A DNA stretch of 61,057 nt from an uncultured Ruminococcus sp. (GCA_902762375.1 CACWNY010000050.1:20201-81257); one strand, 5' to 3'; shown: positions 33,054 through 42,266, counted from the first letter of the stretch. The notes: generated by a model from the sequence alone, not told the origin. Program-made: numbers and translations.

Positions 33054-35954
33054 TCACTGTTCCAGTTTGATTAACAGATACTGTTCTTCATCTTGATTGA
33101 GTTTTTCACCGTTTATCATCTTGGTAACGACACTGATAGTCTTTTCGTTTCTCATACGGACTTCTCCGCCGTACAGTATGCCGATATTTTCCGCACTGAC
33201 GGTCATCAGAACCTGATTTATCACATCATAAGGAAATTCTGCACGGTATTTTCTCTGGTCGCAGATAAACCCCAACGCCCATATGCAACAATTCAGGGGT
33301 TCTTTATTGAGAATACCTGTACTGATAGCGTTGCACAGTTTATCAATAATTTTGATTTCCTGTTCTGGGGAAGCCACCCGAACATCGTCATCTTTCCGCA
33401 ACACAACACCGATAGCATAGGCACTTACCTGTAAGTTATTCTTTTCTTTTCTGACAGCTGATTTCAAATCCATATCAAAACGGGACTTAATCCAGTCGAA
33501 GGAAGTTTTGGTTTTGGAGTGGGTATACAGACAAGCCTGTACATACTTACTGTTGCTGTGAAGGATATTGATTCTTCTGAGCTTTTCGGGTTCATCGCAG
33601 ACACTCAGCGTATAGATAGCCTGCATATTGGTATTGCGTTTAGCCCCGCCGTCCAGAAAGCCTTGCAGAACAGGAGCAAGATAACTCAAGGTAATATTGA
33701 TTAAGCGTTTTTTCTGGTCGGATGTCCAGTCTTTGCAGATTTTACGGGAGATGATGAGCAGGCGTTGTTTAGCCTCTTCACTGTTGCATACGGTGAGATT
33801 ATCCAGAATGACTGTGGCAAAGTCTGACTTATTTTTACAGTTGCATATTCCTGATACGCAGGAGGCTATTTTTTTAGAGATATCGCTTTTGAGTTTGTAG
33901 TTTCTGGTTTTCTCGTAATTACGGCAAAGCTGTAAAAGACCGCTGATTTCGGAATAGGGTTGCAAGGTACTGCCACTGGGAGCAATCACCTTGTTTTTAT
34001 TGTTGCTGATTTTCTCTTTGTTGGCGATATTGATTTCCACATAACCTTCTTCAAGCTGATTAGTACCGTTGATGTTTTCGCTTGTCCACGCACGCATGGT
34101 AATAACTTTGTTGATACCCATATGAATGGTAAAGGCGACATATTCATCTTTGCGGTAAACCCGTTTGAACACAATCTGACCGTTGGCAATAATACGGTAA
34201 GACCCGTCCAGATTACGGCTTTTGATGGGAATGGAAATCTTATTCTGACCAGCTTCAATTTTGAATCCTGTCATAGTTTCGGAGGTGTAGGGCAACTCTG
34301 CTCCTGTGGGAATAATCATATGTACCGCACCGTTTCGCATACCAAGATAAAGGCTGTCGTTGAGAATATTTTTACCCCACTCTATTGTCATAGGTGCAGA
34401 CGGTTTTCGTTGAGGAGAAAGTTTCTGTTCAGGTTTTTCAGAGGGAGTTTTCTGAGGTTTGTCGTTCTGGAAATCAGATTTTTCAAACTCATCTCCAAGC
34501 ATTTTCATATCGTCCTGTATCTGGGCGTATTTGTTGAGGTAGTAGTGATAGACCGCCGCACCTCTGGCAACCGCCAAATCAGGGTCTAAGGCAACAATAG
34601 GTTCAAAGCCGAAAAAGGTTTTGAGGCGTTCGGTGACCATGTAGAATTTGGACATTCCGCCGTTGACGATGACTTCATCAATGACAATATCATCGACATT
34701 CAATTTATCTGCTGCCTTTTTGAGAACATCAAGTATAGGGTAAATAATATTATGGGTATCGGTAATATAACGAAGGTCTTTATAGTCTTCAAAAACCAGA
34801 GCGTCTGCCATAAAGACCGAAAGAATTTTTTCAATTTCAGTTTTGGTAAAGGTGTCGTCATAGGAATAACCCGTATAGCTGACATTTCCACCTACAGGGA
34901 TTTCGATTTCACCGTTATTGTCATAACTGTCCTCATCGTCCAAATCCCATGCCGAACTGTAATCATTATCCCAGTCGGAAGCAAACTCATCGTTTTGCTG
35001 ACATCTTTCATTCAATTCTATTTTGAGATTTTCGGCGTATCCCCGTAAAGCTGCCATAACCGTTTTTTCTTCTTTGCGGATTTTGGCAACGATTTCAGGG
35101 TGCGTGCTATACTGAGCAATATAGCGTCTGTACATCTCCTTTGCAATTTCTTCGTCAAAATCATCTCCGCCAAGCAAAGTATAGCGGTTGGTGGCAATTT
35201 CATCAACTTTGAGTATCTGTCCGACATCATCTCTCCTTTTGATTTTGTGAATGGTGATATCCAGTGTACCTCCACCCAAATCAAATACAAGCACTGTTTT
35301 TTCTGTGCTTAAATCAATCACACTTTCAGAAATTTCTCCGTTGCTAATCTGATTGATAAGGTCATAAATGACCGCATTAGGTTCGGAAAGTAAAATCGGT
35401 TTTTCCGTACCGTCAGGATTACAGACTTCTATGCCTGCCAGTGCCGCAGCGTCCAGAGTGGCTTTGCACATGGCAGAGTCAAAATTGGCAGGTACGGTAA
35501 TGACCGCATGACGAATTTCCTTTCTGTTGATTTTTGAGGCTTCGCCAATCATATGCTTCAAAATTCTTGCCGAAATTTTTGCGGGGGTCTTGTCGGGAAT
35601 ATCCTCCGACAGTCCCGTAACTTCGGGATTTCCCATCTGACTTTTGATAGATTTTGCCACCAGATGAGGTCTGATACTGTACTGTTTCTTGGCGAACTCA
35701 CCAACAAGGGGTTCATAGTTTTTTTCCTGTCGGTAATAGACGCAGGAAGCAAGGGTTGATTTACGGCTTCGGGAAAGTTTTGACTCTCCTGAAACAGTAT
35801 TGTAGATATCGTCCGCACGGGGAATATCTACAACTTTGCTGACAATCTGTCCGTTAGCTTTTTCGTTGATGATTGCCAGTACGGAATTAGTTGTTCCCAA
35901 ATCAATACCGACACATAAATCGGTATCTTTGAGGTTTTTTGGTTTTTCTGACAT
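33054..35954 (-). CDS. Atypical Hsp70 chaperone with long helical C terminus
   Basis: 966-residue Hsp70 family ATPase, much longer than DnaK (about 610-640). Nucleotide-binding domain about 12-480 with GIDLGTTNS (16-24), FDLGGGTLD (224-232) and NGGMS (431-435). An acidic Asp-rich insertion lies at about 323-350. A Pro/Lys-rich linker (495-522) leads to a beta-rich segment (about 525-648) in the place of the substrate-binding domain, then a largely helical region (about 665-966) not seen in DnaK. The gene follows a GrpE-like gene by 5 bases. Likely a specialised chaperone; client unknown. Confidence 0.85.
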   Translation of the reverse strand: MSEKPKNLKDTDLCVGIDLGTTNSVLAIINEKANGQIVSKVVDIPRADDIYNTVSGESKLSRSRKSTLASCVYYRQEKNYEPLVGEFAKKQYSIRPHLVAKSIKSQMGNPEVTGLSEDIPDKTPAKISARILKHMIGEASKINRKEIRHAVITVPANFDSAMCKATLDAAALAGIEVCNPDGTEKPILLSEPNAVIYDLINQISNGEISESVIDLSTEKTVLVFDLGGGTLDITIHKIKRRDDVGQILKVDEIATNRYTLLGGDDFDEEIAKEMYRRYIAQYSTHPEIVAKIRKEEKTVMAALRGYAENLKIELNERCQQNDEFASDWDNDYSSAWDLDDEDSYDNNGEIEIPVGGNVSYTGYSYDDTFTKTEIEKILSVFMADALVFEDYKDLRYITDTHNIIYPILDVLKKAADKLNVDDIVIDEVIVNGGMSKFYMVTERLKTFFGFEPIVALDPDLAVARGAAVYHYYLNKYAQIQDDMKMLGDEFEKSDFQNDKPQKTPSEKPEQKLSPQRKPSAPMTIEWGKNILNDSLYLGMRNGAVHMIIPTGAELPYTSETMTGFKIEAGQNKISIPIKSRNLDGSYRIIANGQIVFKRVYRKDEYVAFTIHMGINKVITMRAWTSENINGTNQLEEGYVEINIANKEKISNNKNKVIAPSGSTLQPYSEISGLLQLCRNYEKTRNYKLKSDISKKIASCVSGICNCKNKSDFATVILDNLTVCNSEEAKQRLLIISRKICKDWTSDQKKRLINITLSYLAPVLQGFLDGGAKRNTNMQAIYTLSVCDEPEKLRRINILHSNSKYVQACLYTHSKTKTSFDWIKSRFDMDLKSAVRKEKNNLQVSAYAIGVVLRKDDDVRVASPEQEIKIIDKLCNAISTGILNKEPLNCCIWALGFICDQRKYRAEFPYDVINQVLMTVSAENIGILYGGEVRMRNEKTISVVTKMINGEKLNQDEEQYLLIKLEQ

Positions 35955-35959
35955 GATTT

Positions 35960-37108
35960 TTAAATCTCCTCTCTGAGTTTAGGTCTTGAAATCTGTAATT
36001 CTTTGTCTTTATAAATCCAGCCCGGAGAAATAACCTTGACCTTTTTCTTTTCTTCGGGCGATTTAAACGGTGTTCCTTCATAGTTGCAGAACTCAATGTC
36101 TGACGCACAAACTTCTTTGACGGAATTAAGACGCATTATCGGATTGATGTGACAGTCCATAACGAACTGGATTAACTTCTTGACCATGATTAACAGTCCG
36201 TTGATTTCTACAGGCAATTCGTAATTGCTTTTCCGCAGTTCGTCCACGCCCTTACGCACCATGACCAGTTCATCAAGTATACAACCATACTTTTCTGAAT
36301 TGAGTTTGGCAAAAAAGTCTGCCAGTTCGTTGACCTTACTGGTTTCCAGTTGTTCATCAAATTCGTCCTGCAACTCCTCCAGCATGACATTCGTTCTTTC
36401 CAGAATGTTTTCCAGTTTGTCAATCCGCTGTAATGCCTGTTCATAAGTCAGCTTTTCTTTCTTTTCCCCGCTGTTCTTTTCTTTTTCGGCTTTCTTGCGA
36501 CTTTCCAAATCGGTATACGGAGCAAAATTGTAAACATCACTGATAATATCGCTGATATCATAGAAAAAGTGTCTGGAAAGTGTACTGCCCATGTAAAAGA
36601 CCAGCGAAATATTATTTTCGGACTTGTCAATTTCGGGATATTTCCTGCACGCCATGATAACCGCAATTCTTTCGGGACAACGCTGACGCTGACCACTTTC
36701 CCTGTCTTTTTTCGTGACGAATTTTTCGGGAATTTTATCTATGAGTTGTTTATATTTTTCAAAGGCATTCTTACTGCCGTTGATGGCTTTTTCCAGACAG
36801 TTGGTAATTTCGTCAGCCCAGTTGAACATTGCTTTTCGGTCGGAAACCACTGCCATTTTTCTGTTGCGTAAAATATTGATGATACTTTCGGCAGTCTGTT
36901 CTTCGCCATAGGTAGCATTGAGAATTTTTGCACATTTTTCAGGGTTCATGCCGTAATCATTACAGAATACGGATATCATTCTGTTTTCTGTGATAATTTC
37001 CTTGACCGTTTCTTTTCGACTTCTTCTCCCCTTTTTACTTTTCTGCAAGGCGGACTGGTGTATTCTGCGGATAATTTCATTGACTTTTTTATCTTTCTGA
37101 TTAATCAT
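35960..37108 (-). CDS. GrpE-like coiled-coil protein, probable Hsp70 partner
   Basis: 382 residues. The N-terminal helical region (1-200) is unrecognised. A predicted coiled coil at about 220-262 (ALQRIDKLENILERTNVMLEEL) leads to a helix and a C-terminal strand-rich segment, KVKVISPGWIYKDKELQISRPKL (357-379), which resembles the GrpE beta domain (G-Y/W-x-x-x-D-x-x-L-R-x-A/P-x-V). Position 5 bases before the Hsp70 gene supports a nucleotide-exchange role. The similarity is read by eye and is weak outside the C terminus; hypothesis only. Confidence 0.65.
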   Translation of the reverse strand: MINQKDKKVNEIIRRIHQSALQKSKKGRRSRKETVKEIITENRMISVFCNDYGMNPEKCAKILNATYGEEQTAESIINILRNRKMAVVSDRKAMFNWADEITNCLEKAINGSKNAFEKYKQLIDKIPEKFVTKKDRESGQRQRCPERIAVIMACRKYPEIDKSENNISLVFYMGSTLSRHFFYDISDIISDVYNFAPYTDLESRKKAEKEKNSGEKKEKLTYEQALQRIDKLENILERTNVMLEELQDEFDEQLETSKVNELADFFAKLNSEKYGCILDELVMVRKGVDELRKSNYELPVEINGLLIMVKKLIQFVMDCHINPIMRLNSVKEVCASDIEFCNYEGTPFKSPEEKKKVKVISPGWIYKDKELQISRPKLREEI

Positions 37109-37127
37109 TGTTATTTACTCCCTCATT

Positions 37128-37303
37128 GTATGGCTATGACAATTAAAAGTTTTGTCCACTTTTTCAAAAGTGGTGGGGTCAAGGGGCAAAGCCCCTTGTG
37201 GGATTTTTAAGGGCGAAGCCCTTAAACTGGGATTTTTAAGGGCGAAGCCCTTAAACTCCTGAAAATCTAACCAAAATCTGCGTCAGCAGATTTTGACAAT
37301 AAC
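37128..37303 (+). repeat. Hairpin repeat, forward, with duplicated H3
   Basis: H1, H2, then two tandem copies of a 29-base H3 unit (GGGATTTTTAAGGGCGAAG...), then H4 in a covarying version CAAAATCTGC/GCAGATTTTG. It lies inside the apparent MBL-GrpE-like-Hsp70 operon. Confidence 0.85.
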
Positions 37304-37309
37304 TTAAAC

Positions 37310-38458
37310 TTATAGTTTATAAATTTCATTTTCCTGTGCAAAAATAAACTGTGTACGGCAATCCCCATCTGTGATAATTTCCTGTTCGATGGTGGTATTG
37401 TCGCCGAAAAACGGTTTTGCACAATGTACCACTACTGCCTGACGAGGATTAATCTGTTTGATAAATTTTTTCATTTGCGGAAAATCTTCGTGCAGTGAAA
37501 AATCAATATTAATATCCATATACCCTCCTATTGGTCGGGAATTGATATCTGATGTGACATAGATATGACTTCTTTTCGGAAAATCCGTACCCATCATACG
37601 GTTATCCTTAGTCAGTACAGGAATGGAAAGTCTTTCCATTTTGTAAACCACATTCATGATAGACGGGTCGATATAGATAGGTACATGATGTTCGTTATAG
37701 CGGTTGAGCATTTTGACAAATTCAATTCCCTTACTCAGTTGCGGTACATAACAGAGTACGGAAATATTCTTTTTGACCGCAAAATCAAACACCTTTTTCA
37801 CTTCATGGAAAAGTTTATCACTTCTTTTGCGATAGCTGGGGTGTCTGGCGTGCAGACCGCACATAATCAAAGTATCAATGTTGAGGTTATTGGGCAACAT
37901 ACAACCGTCTGTAAACGGTGTAGGGTCTATGGAGTAATCGCCTGTATAGAGGATATTCCGCTTGTCGTAACGGAAAAAGGTCATCATTGCTCCTGGAATG
38001 TGTCCTGCTGGAAAAAATGTGGCGGAATAGGACGAAAATTTCAGTCGTTTCATATAGCTGACTTCCGTAATTTTGTCAAACAACGACAGCGTGTCCAGAC
38101 GGTGATTTTCATTTCCTTTTTTCATCAGATAGTGTCTGTCGTACAACTGATACTCACAAAGCAGTCGGGTAATATCCGTCATATAGACACCTGCTTTCGG
38201 GATTTCTTTCATCAGTTGTATCAGATAGCCCACATGGTCGGCATGAGCATGGGATATGTATACCTGATTGATTTGCCCCAGACTTTCCAGATACGGTGAT
38301 GTCAGCAGGCTGTGAAAATCAGGTACAAAGATAATTCCGTCCTTCTTACCTGTTCCTGCGTCAAGAAGAATGTTGTTTTCTCCCAGTTTCAGATAGTAAC
38401 AGCTTGCTCCTACTCTTTGCCCTCCCCCCAACGGCATAAATATAATCTCTTTTGCCAT
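37310..38458 (-). CDS. Metallo-beta-lactamase fold hydrolase, beta-CASP-like
   Basis: 382 residues. MBL motifs: LLDAGTG (31-37), HAHADH (70-75), AGHIPGA (151-157, His153) and YTGDYS (171-176, Asp174). A central insertion of about 180-340 and a late VVVHCAKP resemble RNA-processing beta-CASP nucleases, but the usual acidic motif A (E-x-T/S-Y-G) reads MCGLHARHPSYRKR, lacking Glu. It is the first gene after a strong promoter and precedes the GrpE-like and Hsp70 genes. Nuclease activity is plausible but unproven. Confidence 0.8.
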   Translation of the reverse strand: MAKEIIFMPLGGGQRVGASCYYLKLGENNILLDAGTGKKDGIIFVPDFHSLLTSPYLESLGQINQVYISHAHADHVGYLIQLMKEIPKAGVYMTDITRLLCEYQLYDRHYLMKKGNENHRLDTLSLFDKITEVSYMKRLKFSSYSATFFPAGHIPGAMMTFFRYDKRNILYTGDYSIDPTPFTDGCMLPNNLNIDTLIMCGLHARHPSYRKRSDKLFHEVKKVFDFAVKKNISVLCYVPQLSKGIEFVKMLNRYNEHHVPIYIDPSIMNVVYKMERLSIPVLTKDNRMMGTDFPKRSHIYVTSDINSRPIGGYMDINIDFSLHEDFPQMKKFIKQINPRQAVVVHCAKPFFGDNTTIEQEIITDGDCRTQFIFAQENEIYKL

Positions 38459-38553
38459 AATTTCTGACTTCCTTTTTGAGGTTCGGTTAATTTTGTAAAA
38501 TCACAATATAAAAGTTATTTCCTTCCTAAAAATAATAGGTATTTTGTACTTTT

Positions 38554-38581
38554 ATTATATCATCTTGTGGGAATGTGTCAA
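38554..38581 (-). promoter_or_regulatory. Promoter of the MBL/GrpE-like/Hsp70 operon
   Basis: Minus-strand TTGACA (38576-38581), 16-base spacer, TATAAT (38554-38559), about 95 bases upstream of the MBL gene and divergent from the rnpB promoter. Confidence 0.8.
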
Positions 38582-38645
38582 TAACTTATGAAGGATTTTA
38601 ATGATTTATACATATTTTTCCGTAAAATATCCGCCGACAAGCGAC

Positions 38646-38674
38646 TTGACAAATTTTCTTAAATATAATACAAT
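38646..38674 (+). promoter_or_regulatory. rnpB promoter
   Basis: TTGACA (38646-38651), 17-base spacer, TACAAT (38669-38674), placing the start at about 38681, the first base of the P1 helix. An overlapping TATAAT at 38664 has the wrong spacing. Confidence 0.8.
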
Positions 38675-38680
38675 ATTTTT

Positions 38681-39032
38681 GTGACTGGACTGAACGACTG
38701 CGGAATACAAGGTCGAAAGGCAGTATTCTGAGGAAAGTCCGGGCTTCACAGGGTAAGAATAACGGCTAACAGCCGTCGGGGGCGACCCTAGGGAAAGTGC
38801 AACAGAAATATACCGCCGTTTTTCAACGGTAAGGGTGGAAAGGCGAGGTAAAAGCTCACCGTCGGTTTTGGGAACTCAACCGACCTGTAAACCCTATTCG
38901 AAGCAACACCGTGGTACAAGACAGTATATATTGACCCGATATGTCTTAGGAGGTGGCACCTGAGCAAAGCGGTAACGCTTTGCCAAGATAGATAGTCGTT
39001 CACGACAGAACGCGGCTTACAGGTTCAGTCAC
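38681..39032 (+). ncRNA. rnpB: RNase P RNA
   Basis: Catalytic RNA of RNase P, maturing tRNA 5' ends. Conserved blocks present: GAGGAAAGTCCGGGCT, AGGGTGGAAAGGCGAGG, ACCCTATTCGAAGCAACACC, and the 3' AGATAGATAGTCGTT...ACAGAACGCGGCTTACAG. Ends GTGACTG and CAGTCAC pair as helix P1, fixing the limits. About 352 nt. Confidence 0.96.
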
Positions 39033-39035
39033 ACC

Positions 39036-39263
39036 TGTCGGGGACTTTGTCCCCGAACCCCTATTTAAGGGCTACCGCCCTTAAAAATCCTGTCCACTTT
39101 TTTGAAAAAAAGTGGACAAAAAACTTTTATGGCTCACTGCGTTCGGATTGATTATCAGACTTTCGGCTATGGCAACTGAAAGTTTTTGTCAACTTTTTTC
39201 AAAAAGTTGTGGGGTCAAGGGGCAACGCCCCTTGTGGGATTTTTAAGGGCGAAGCCCTTAAAC
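39036..39263. repeat. Hairpin repeat, head-to-head dimer after rnpB
   Basis: GTCGGGGACTTTGTCCCCGA hairpin, H3, H1 (CCAC stem) in reverse, linker with CACTGCGTTCGG, then forward H1 (CAAC/GTTG stem), H2, H3. It begins 4 bases after rnpB. Confidence 0.85.
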
Positions 39264-39280
39264 GGACGAATGTTATCAAA

Positions 39281-39325
39281 GAAAAACGGTAAATTGTATT
39301 TTTGGAAAATACAATTTGCCGTTTT
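39281..39325. terminator. Strong bidirectional terminator
   Basis: AAAAACGGTAAATTGTATTT pairs with AATACAATTTGCCGTTTTT; about 19 bp stem. On the + strand it would stop read-through from rnpB. Confidence 0.75.
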
Positions 39326-39406
39326 TGTTCATAGCCGTACAGGGGAAAAATCCTAAAATGACTTGTAATACTATGTCGGATTATAGTATAATAGTTATTG
39401 TTCGCA

Positions 39407-39446
39407 TAAAAAGATGGATTACCTGAAAAGGCAATCCATCTTTTTG
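39407..39446 (-). terminator. Terminator of the 53-aa gene
   Basis: AAAAAGATGGATT and AATCCATCTTTTT form the outer stem; T-run on both strands. It lies 8 bases after the stop codon at 39454. Confidence 0.8.
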
Positions 39447-39453
39447 AGGGAAA

Positions 39454-39615
39454 TTATTCAAAGTCGTTGTATTTTTCGGAGTGGTCATGGCATTTACTGT
39501 TAGGGTTGTTACTATTGAGGTCATCTTTGTCGGTATGGGAAGACTGTTGCTTATCGTCACGGTAATGGCTGTCTTTGAAAGCGGTATCGTCTTTAGATTT
39601 ACGGTTGCTCATCAT
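39454..39615 (-). CDS. Small very hydrophilic protein, 53 aa
   Basis: Starts MMSNRKSKDDTAF and ends HSEKYNDFE, rich in Asp, Lys, Ser, His and Asn with a single Cys and no hydrophobic stretch. An AAAGGAGG SD sits 5 bases from ATG 39615 (8 from ATG 39612), and a dedicated terminator follows. These signals on this strand argue for a real gene. Likely intrinsically disordered; function not recognised. Confidence 0.75.
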   Translation of the reverse strand: MMSNRKSKDDTAFKDSHYRDDKQQSSHTDKDDLNSNNPNSKCHDHSEKYNDFE

Positions 39616-39668
39616 CAGCACCTCCTTTACGATGTTTATTATGCACCGTGTACAGGAAAATATACATT

Positions 39669-39808
39669 GTCAAAATTTGCTAAAGCAAATTTTGTTTTGA
39701 ATTTTGATGAGTTTAAGGGCTTTGCCCTTAAAAATCCCACAAGGGGCGTTGCCCCTTGACCCCACAACTTTTTGAAAAAAGTTGACAAAAACTTTTAATT
39801 TTCATCGC
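39669..39808 (-). repeat. Hairpin repeat, reverse
   Basis: H4 (GCTAAAGC centre), H3, H2, H1 (GTTG stem) in reverse, upstream of the rRNA methyltransferase operon. Confidence 0.85.
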
Positions 39809-39843
39809 TTAACGGTTATGCGTCAAAGAGGGGGAGTTTTGAT

Positions 39844-41193
39844 ATGGTTGAGTTGCCCGAAAAGTTCTGCGAAAGAATGAAAGTGTTGCTTGGTGATGAA
39901 TATGAAGATTTTATCAGAGAGTATGATAAGATACCGTTCAAGGGAGTGCGTGTAAATGTGCTGAAATGTACGGCAGAAAAGCTGTCAGGACTGCTGAACA
40001 CAGAATTACAGCCGTCACCGTTTTCACCGCTGAGTTTCTACGCTGACCCCAATAAGAAACTAGGCAATCACCCCTTACACCATGCAGGTGCTTTTTATTT
40101 ACAGGAACCATCTGCGTCATCAGCGGTGACTGTTCTTGATGTACAGCACGGCGAAAAAATTCTGGATTTATGTGCTTCTCCGGGCGGAAAATCCACACAG
40201 ATAGCTTCTCTGCTTGACGGTACGGGTTTACTCTGGAGTAACGAATTTATCCGCAACCGCACGACAGCTCTACTTTCTAATATAGAAAGATTAGGAATTA
40301 AGAACTGTATTATTTCCTCACTTTCACCTGCGGTGTTGTGCCGTTCGCTGGACGGGTATTTTGATAAAGTTCTGGTAGACGCACCCTGTTCGGGAGAGGG
40401 AATGTTCCGTAAAGACCCGCAAGCGGTCACAGAATGGTCGGTTGACCATGTGATTTCCTGCGGAGAAAGACAGTTGCAAATTCTTGACAGTGCAAAACTT
40501 GCCCTCAAAGAGGGCGGTGTGCTGGTATACAGTACCTGTACATTTTCTGTAGAGGAAAACGAACAGGTCATTGAACGCTTTCTTGAAAAAAACACCGACT
40601 TTTCACTTTGTGACTGTTCCTATCTGCCGTTCGGTCGTGGCGGATATGGTATGCCACAGGTCAGACGCATTTATCCTATAAACGGCGGAGAGGGTCATTT
40701 TGTGGCAAAACTGGTCAGAAACGGTGGTGAGTGCGGTTATACGCCTGAACATCGTGCTAAACCTTTGCACACGGATAAAACTGTTCTGGAAAATGCCCGA
40801 ACACTTTACCATGATATTTTTGCAGATGACAATTACCCTGAATTTACGGTTGTCGGGGATAAGATAATGATTATGCCGTCAGTCATGCCTGAATACAAGG
40901 GCAGAGGTATTCTGCGCAGTGGTATTCTGTTCGGTGAGATAAAGAAAAACCGTATAGAACCTGCCCACCATCTTTTCACCTGCGGAAAAATGAATGATTT
41001 CAAGCGTGCGGTGAATTTTGACATTTATTCTGATGCGTTAAACCGTTTTCTGTTAGGGGAAGAAATTCCTGTCAGTCCGTTGTTAAAGGGTTATACGGCG
41101 GTCTGTGTAGAAGGTATACCGCTTGGTTTCGGAAAAGCCTCTGACGGTAAACTCAAAAACAAATATCCCAAAGGTTTAAGAAAGGTGAAATAA
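39844..41193 (+). CDS. rsmF: RsmB/NOP family rRNA cytosine-C5 methyltransferase (RsmF-like)
   Basis: SAM-dependent 16S rRNA m5C methyltransferase, 449 residues. The Rossmann core carries DLCASPGGKSTQIA (SAM-binding), the catalytic-pair motifs VDAPCSGEGMFR (PCS) and VYSTCTFSVEENE (TCT), and GGEGHFVAKL. A C-terminal region (about 300-449), typical of the YebU/RsmF-like group, follows. SD GGGGGAG. One base from rsmA; the two form a ribosome-assembly operon. Exact cytosine modified is unknown. Confidence 0.92.
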   Translation: MVELPEKFCERMKVLLGDEYEDFIREYDKIPFKGVRVNVLKCTAEKLSGLLNTELQPSPFSPLSFYADPNKKLGNHPLHHAGAFYLQEPSASSAVTVLDVQHGEKILDLCASPGGKSTQIASLLDGTGLLWSNEFIRNRTTALLSNIERLGIKNCIISSLSPAVLCRSLDGYFDKVLVDAPCSGEGMFRKDPQAVTEWSVDHVISCGERQLQILDSAKLALKEGGVLVYSTCTFSVEENEQVIERFLEKNTDFSLCDCSYLPFGRGGYGMPQVRRIYPINGGEGHFVAKLVRNGGECGYTPEHRAKPLHTDKTVLENARTLYHDIFADDNYPEFTVVGDKIMIMPSVMPEYKGRGILRSGILFGEIKKNRIEPAHHLFTCGKMNDFKRAVNFDIYSDALNRFLLGEEIPVSPLLKGYTAVCVEGIPLGFGKASDGKLKNKYPKGLRKVK

Positions 41194-41194
41194 T

Positions 41195-42043
41195 ATGCAA
41201 CTTTCCAATATAGGAACAGTCAAAGAAATTCTGACAAGATACGGTTTTTCCTTTTCCAAATCGTTGGGACAGAATTTTCTGATTAATCCGTCCGTCTGTC
41301 CGAAAATGGCGGAAATGAGCATTAAAGATAACACCGTCAGTGTGATAGAGATAGGGCCTGGAATTGGTGTGCTGACCTGTGAACTGGCAAAGCGTGCCAA
41401 AAAAGTAGTGGCGATTGAACTGGATAAACGCCTGTTGCCTGTACTGAACGAAACTCTGGCGGATTTCGATAATGTGAAAGTCGTCAATCAAGATGTGCTG
41501 AAAACAGATTTCCATCAGCTTATCAGAGAAGAATTTCCGGGAGAAGATGTGGTAGTCTGTGCAAATTTACCGTATTATATCACTTCTCCTGTCATCATGA
41601 AACTGTTGGAGAACCATTTACCCATACAAAGTATTACCGTCATGGTGCAGAAAGAAACAGCTCAGAGAATGTGTGCCGAAGTGGGTTCAAGGGTAAGCGG
41701 TGCGGTAACGGTAGCGGTCAATTATTATGCCGAACCTGAATGGCTGTTCGGGGTATCGGCTGGGAGTTTCATGCCTGCCCCGAAAGTTGATTCTGCCGTT
41801 ATCCGTCTGAATGTCCGCCAAAAGCCTGCCGTCACGGTGAAAAATGAAAAGCATTTCTTCCTGACCGTCAAATCCGCTTTCGCCCAAAGACGAAAAACTC
41901 TGCCTAATACACTTTCCTCTGGACTTTCCGTACCCAAAGCCGAAATTATACAAATGCTTAATGAACTTTCCATTCCCGAAAATTACCGTGCAGAACAACT
42001 TTCGTTGGAACAGTTCGCCGAAATTTCAAATTATTTTCTGTAA
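41195..42043 (+). CDS. rsmA: 16S rRNA dimethyladenosine transferase RsmA (KsgA)
   Basis: Dimethylates two adjacent adenosines in the 3' hairpin of 16S rRNA as a late 30S quality-control step. 282 residues: SKSLGQNFLINP at the N terminus, VIEIGPGIGVLT (SAM-binding), AIELDKRLLP, and the catalytic NLPYYITSPV. SD AGAAAGGTG immediately overlaps the end of the upstream gene. Confidence 0.97.
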   Translation: MQLSNIGTVKEILTRYGFSFSKSLGQNFLINPSVCPKMAEMSIKDNTVSVIEIGPGIGVLTCELAKRAKKVVAIELDKRLLPVLNETLADFDNVKVVNQDVLKTDFHQLIREEFPGEDVVVCANLPYYITSPVIMKLLENHLPIQSITVMVQKETAQRMCAEVGSRVSGAVTVAVNYYAEPEWLFGVSAGSFMPAPKVDSAVIRLNVRQKPAVTVKNEKHFFLTVKSAFAQRRKTLPNTLSSGLSVPKAEIIQMLNELSIPENYRAEQLSLEQFAEISNYFL

Positions 42044-42068
42044 TTTATGATTGTAAGAAAACAACCTC

Positions 42069-42247
42069 TGACTATGACAACTAAAAGTTTTTGTCAACTT
42101 TTTTCAAAAAGTTGTGGGGTCAAGGGGCAAAGCCCCTTGTGGGATTTTTAAGGGCAAAGCCCTTAAACTCCCAAAAAACAACTCAAAATTTTCGTAAGAA
42201 AATTTTGACAATAACTATCTGATTTTCAACCGCTCAGGTAGAATTAT
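42069..42247 (+). repeat. Hairpin repeat, forward, complete right end
   Basis: H1 (CAAC/GTTG stem), H2, H3, H4 in the covarying form CAAAATTTTC/GAAAATTTTG, then the right terminal segment CTGATTTTCAACCGCTCAGG. Confidence 0.85.
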
Positions 42248-42266
42248 TTTAACTAAGGTGTGTGTT

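Noticed and set aside
37128..37303. H2/H3 hairpins of the repeats as simple intrinsic terminators
   Set aside because: The GC stems are not followed by T-runs in either direction, and genuine terminators are present beside several copies (8171, 23571, 30939, 43586).
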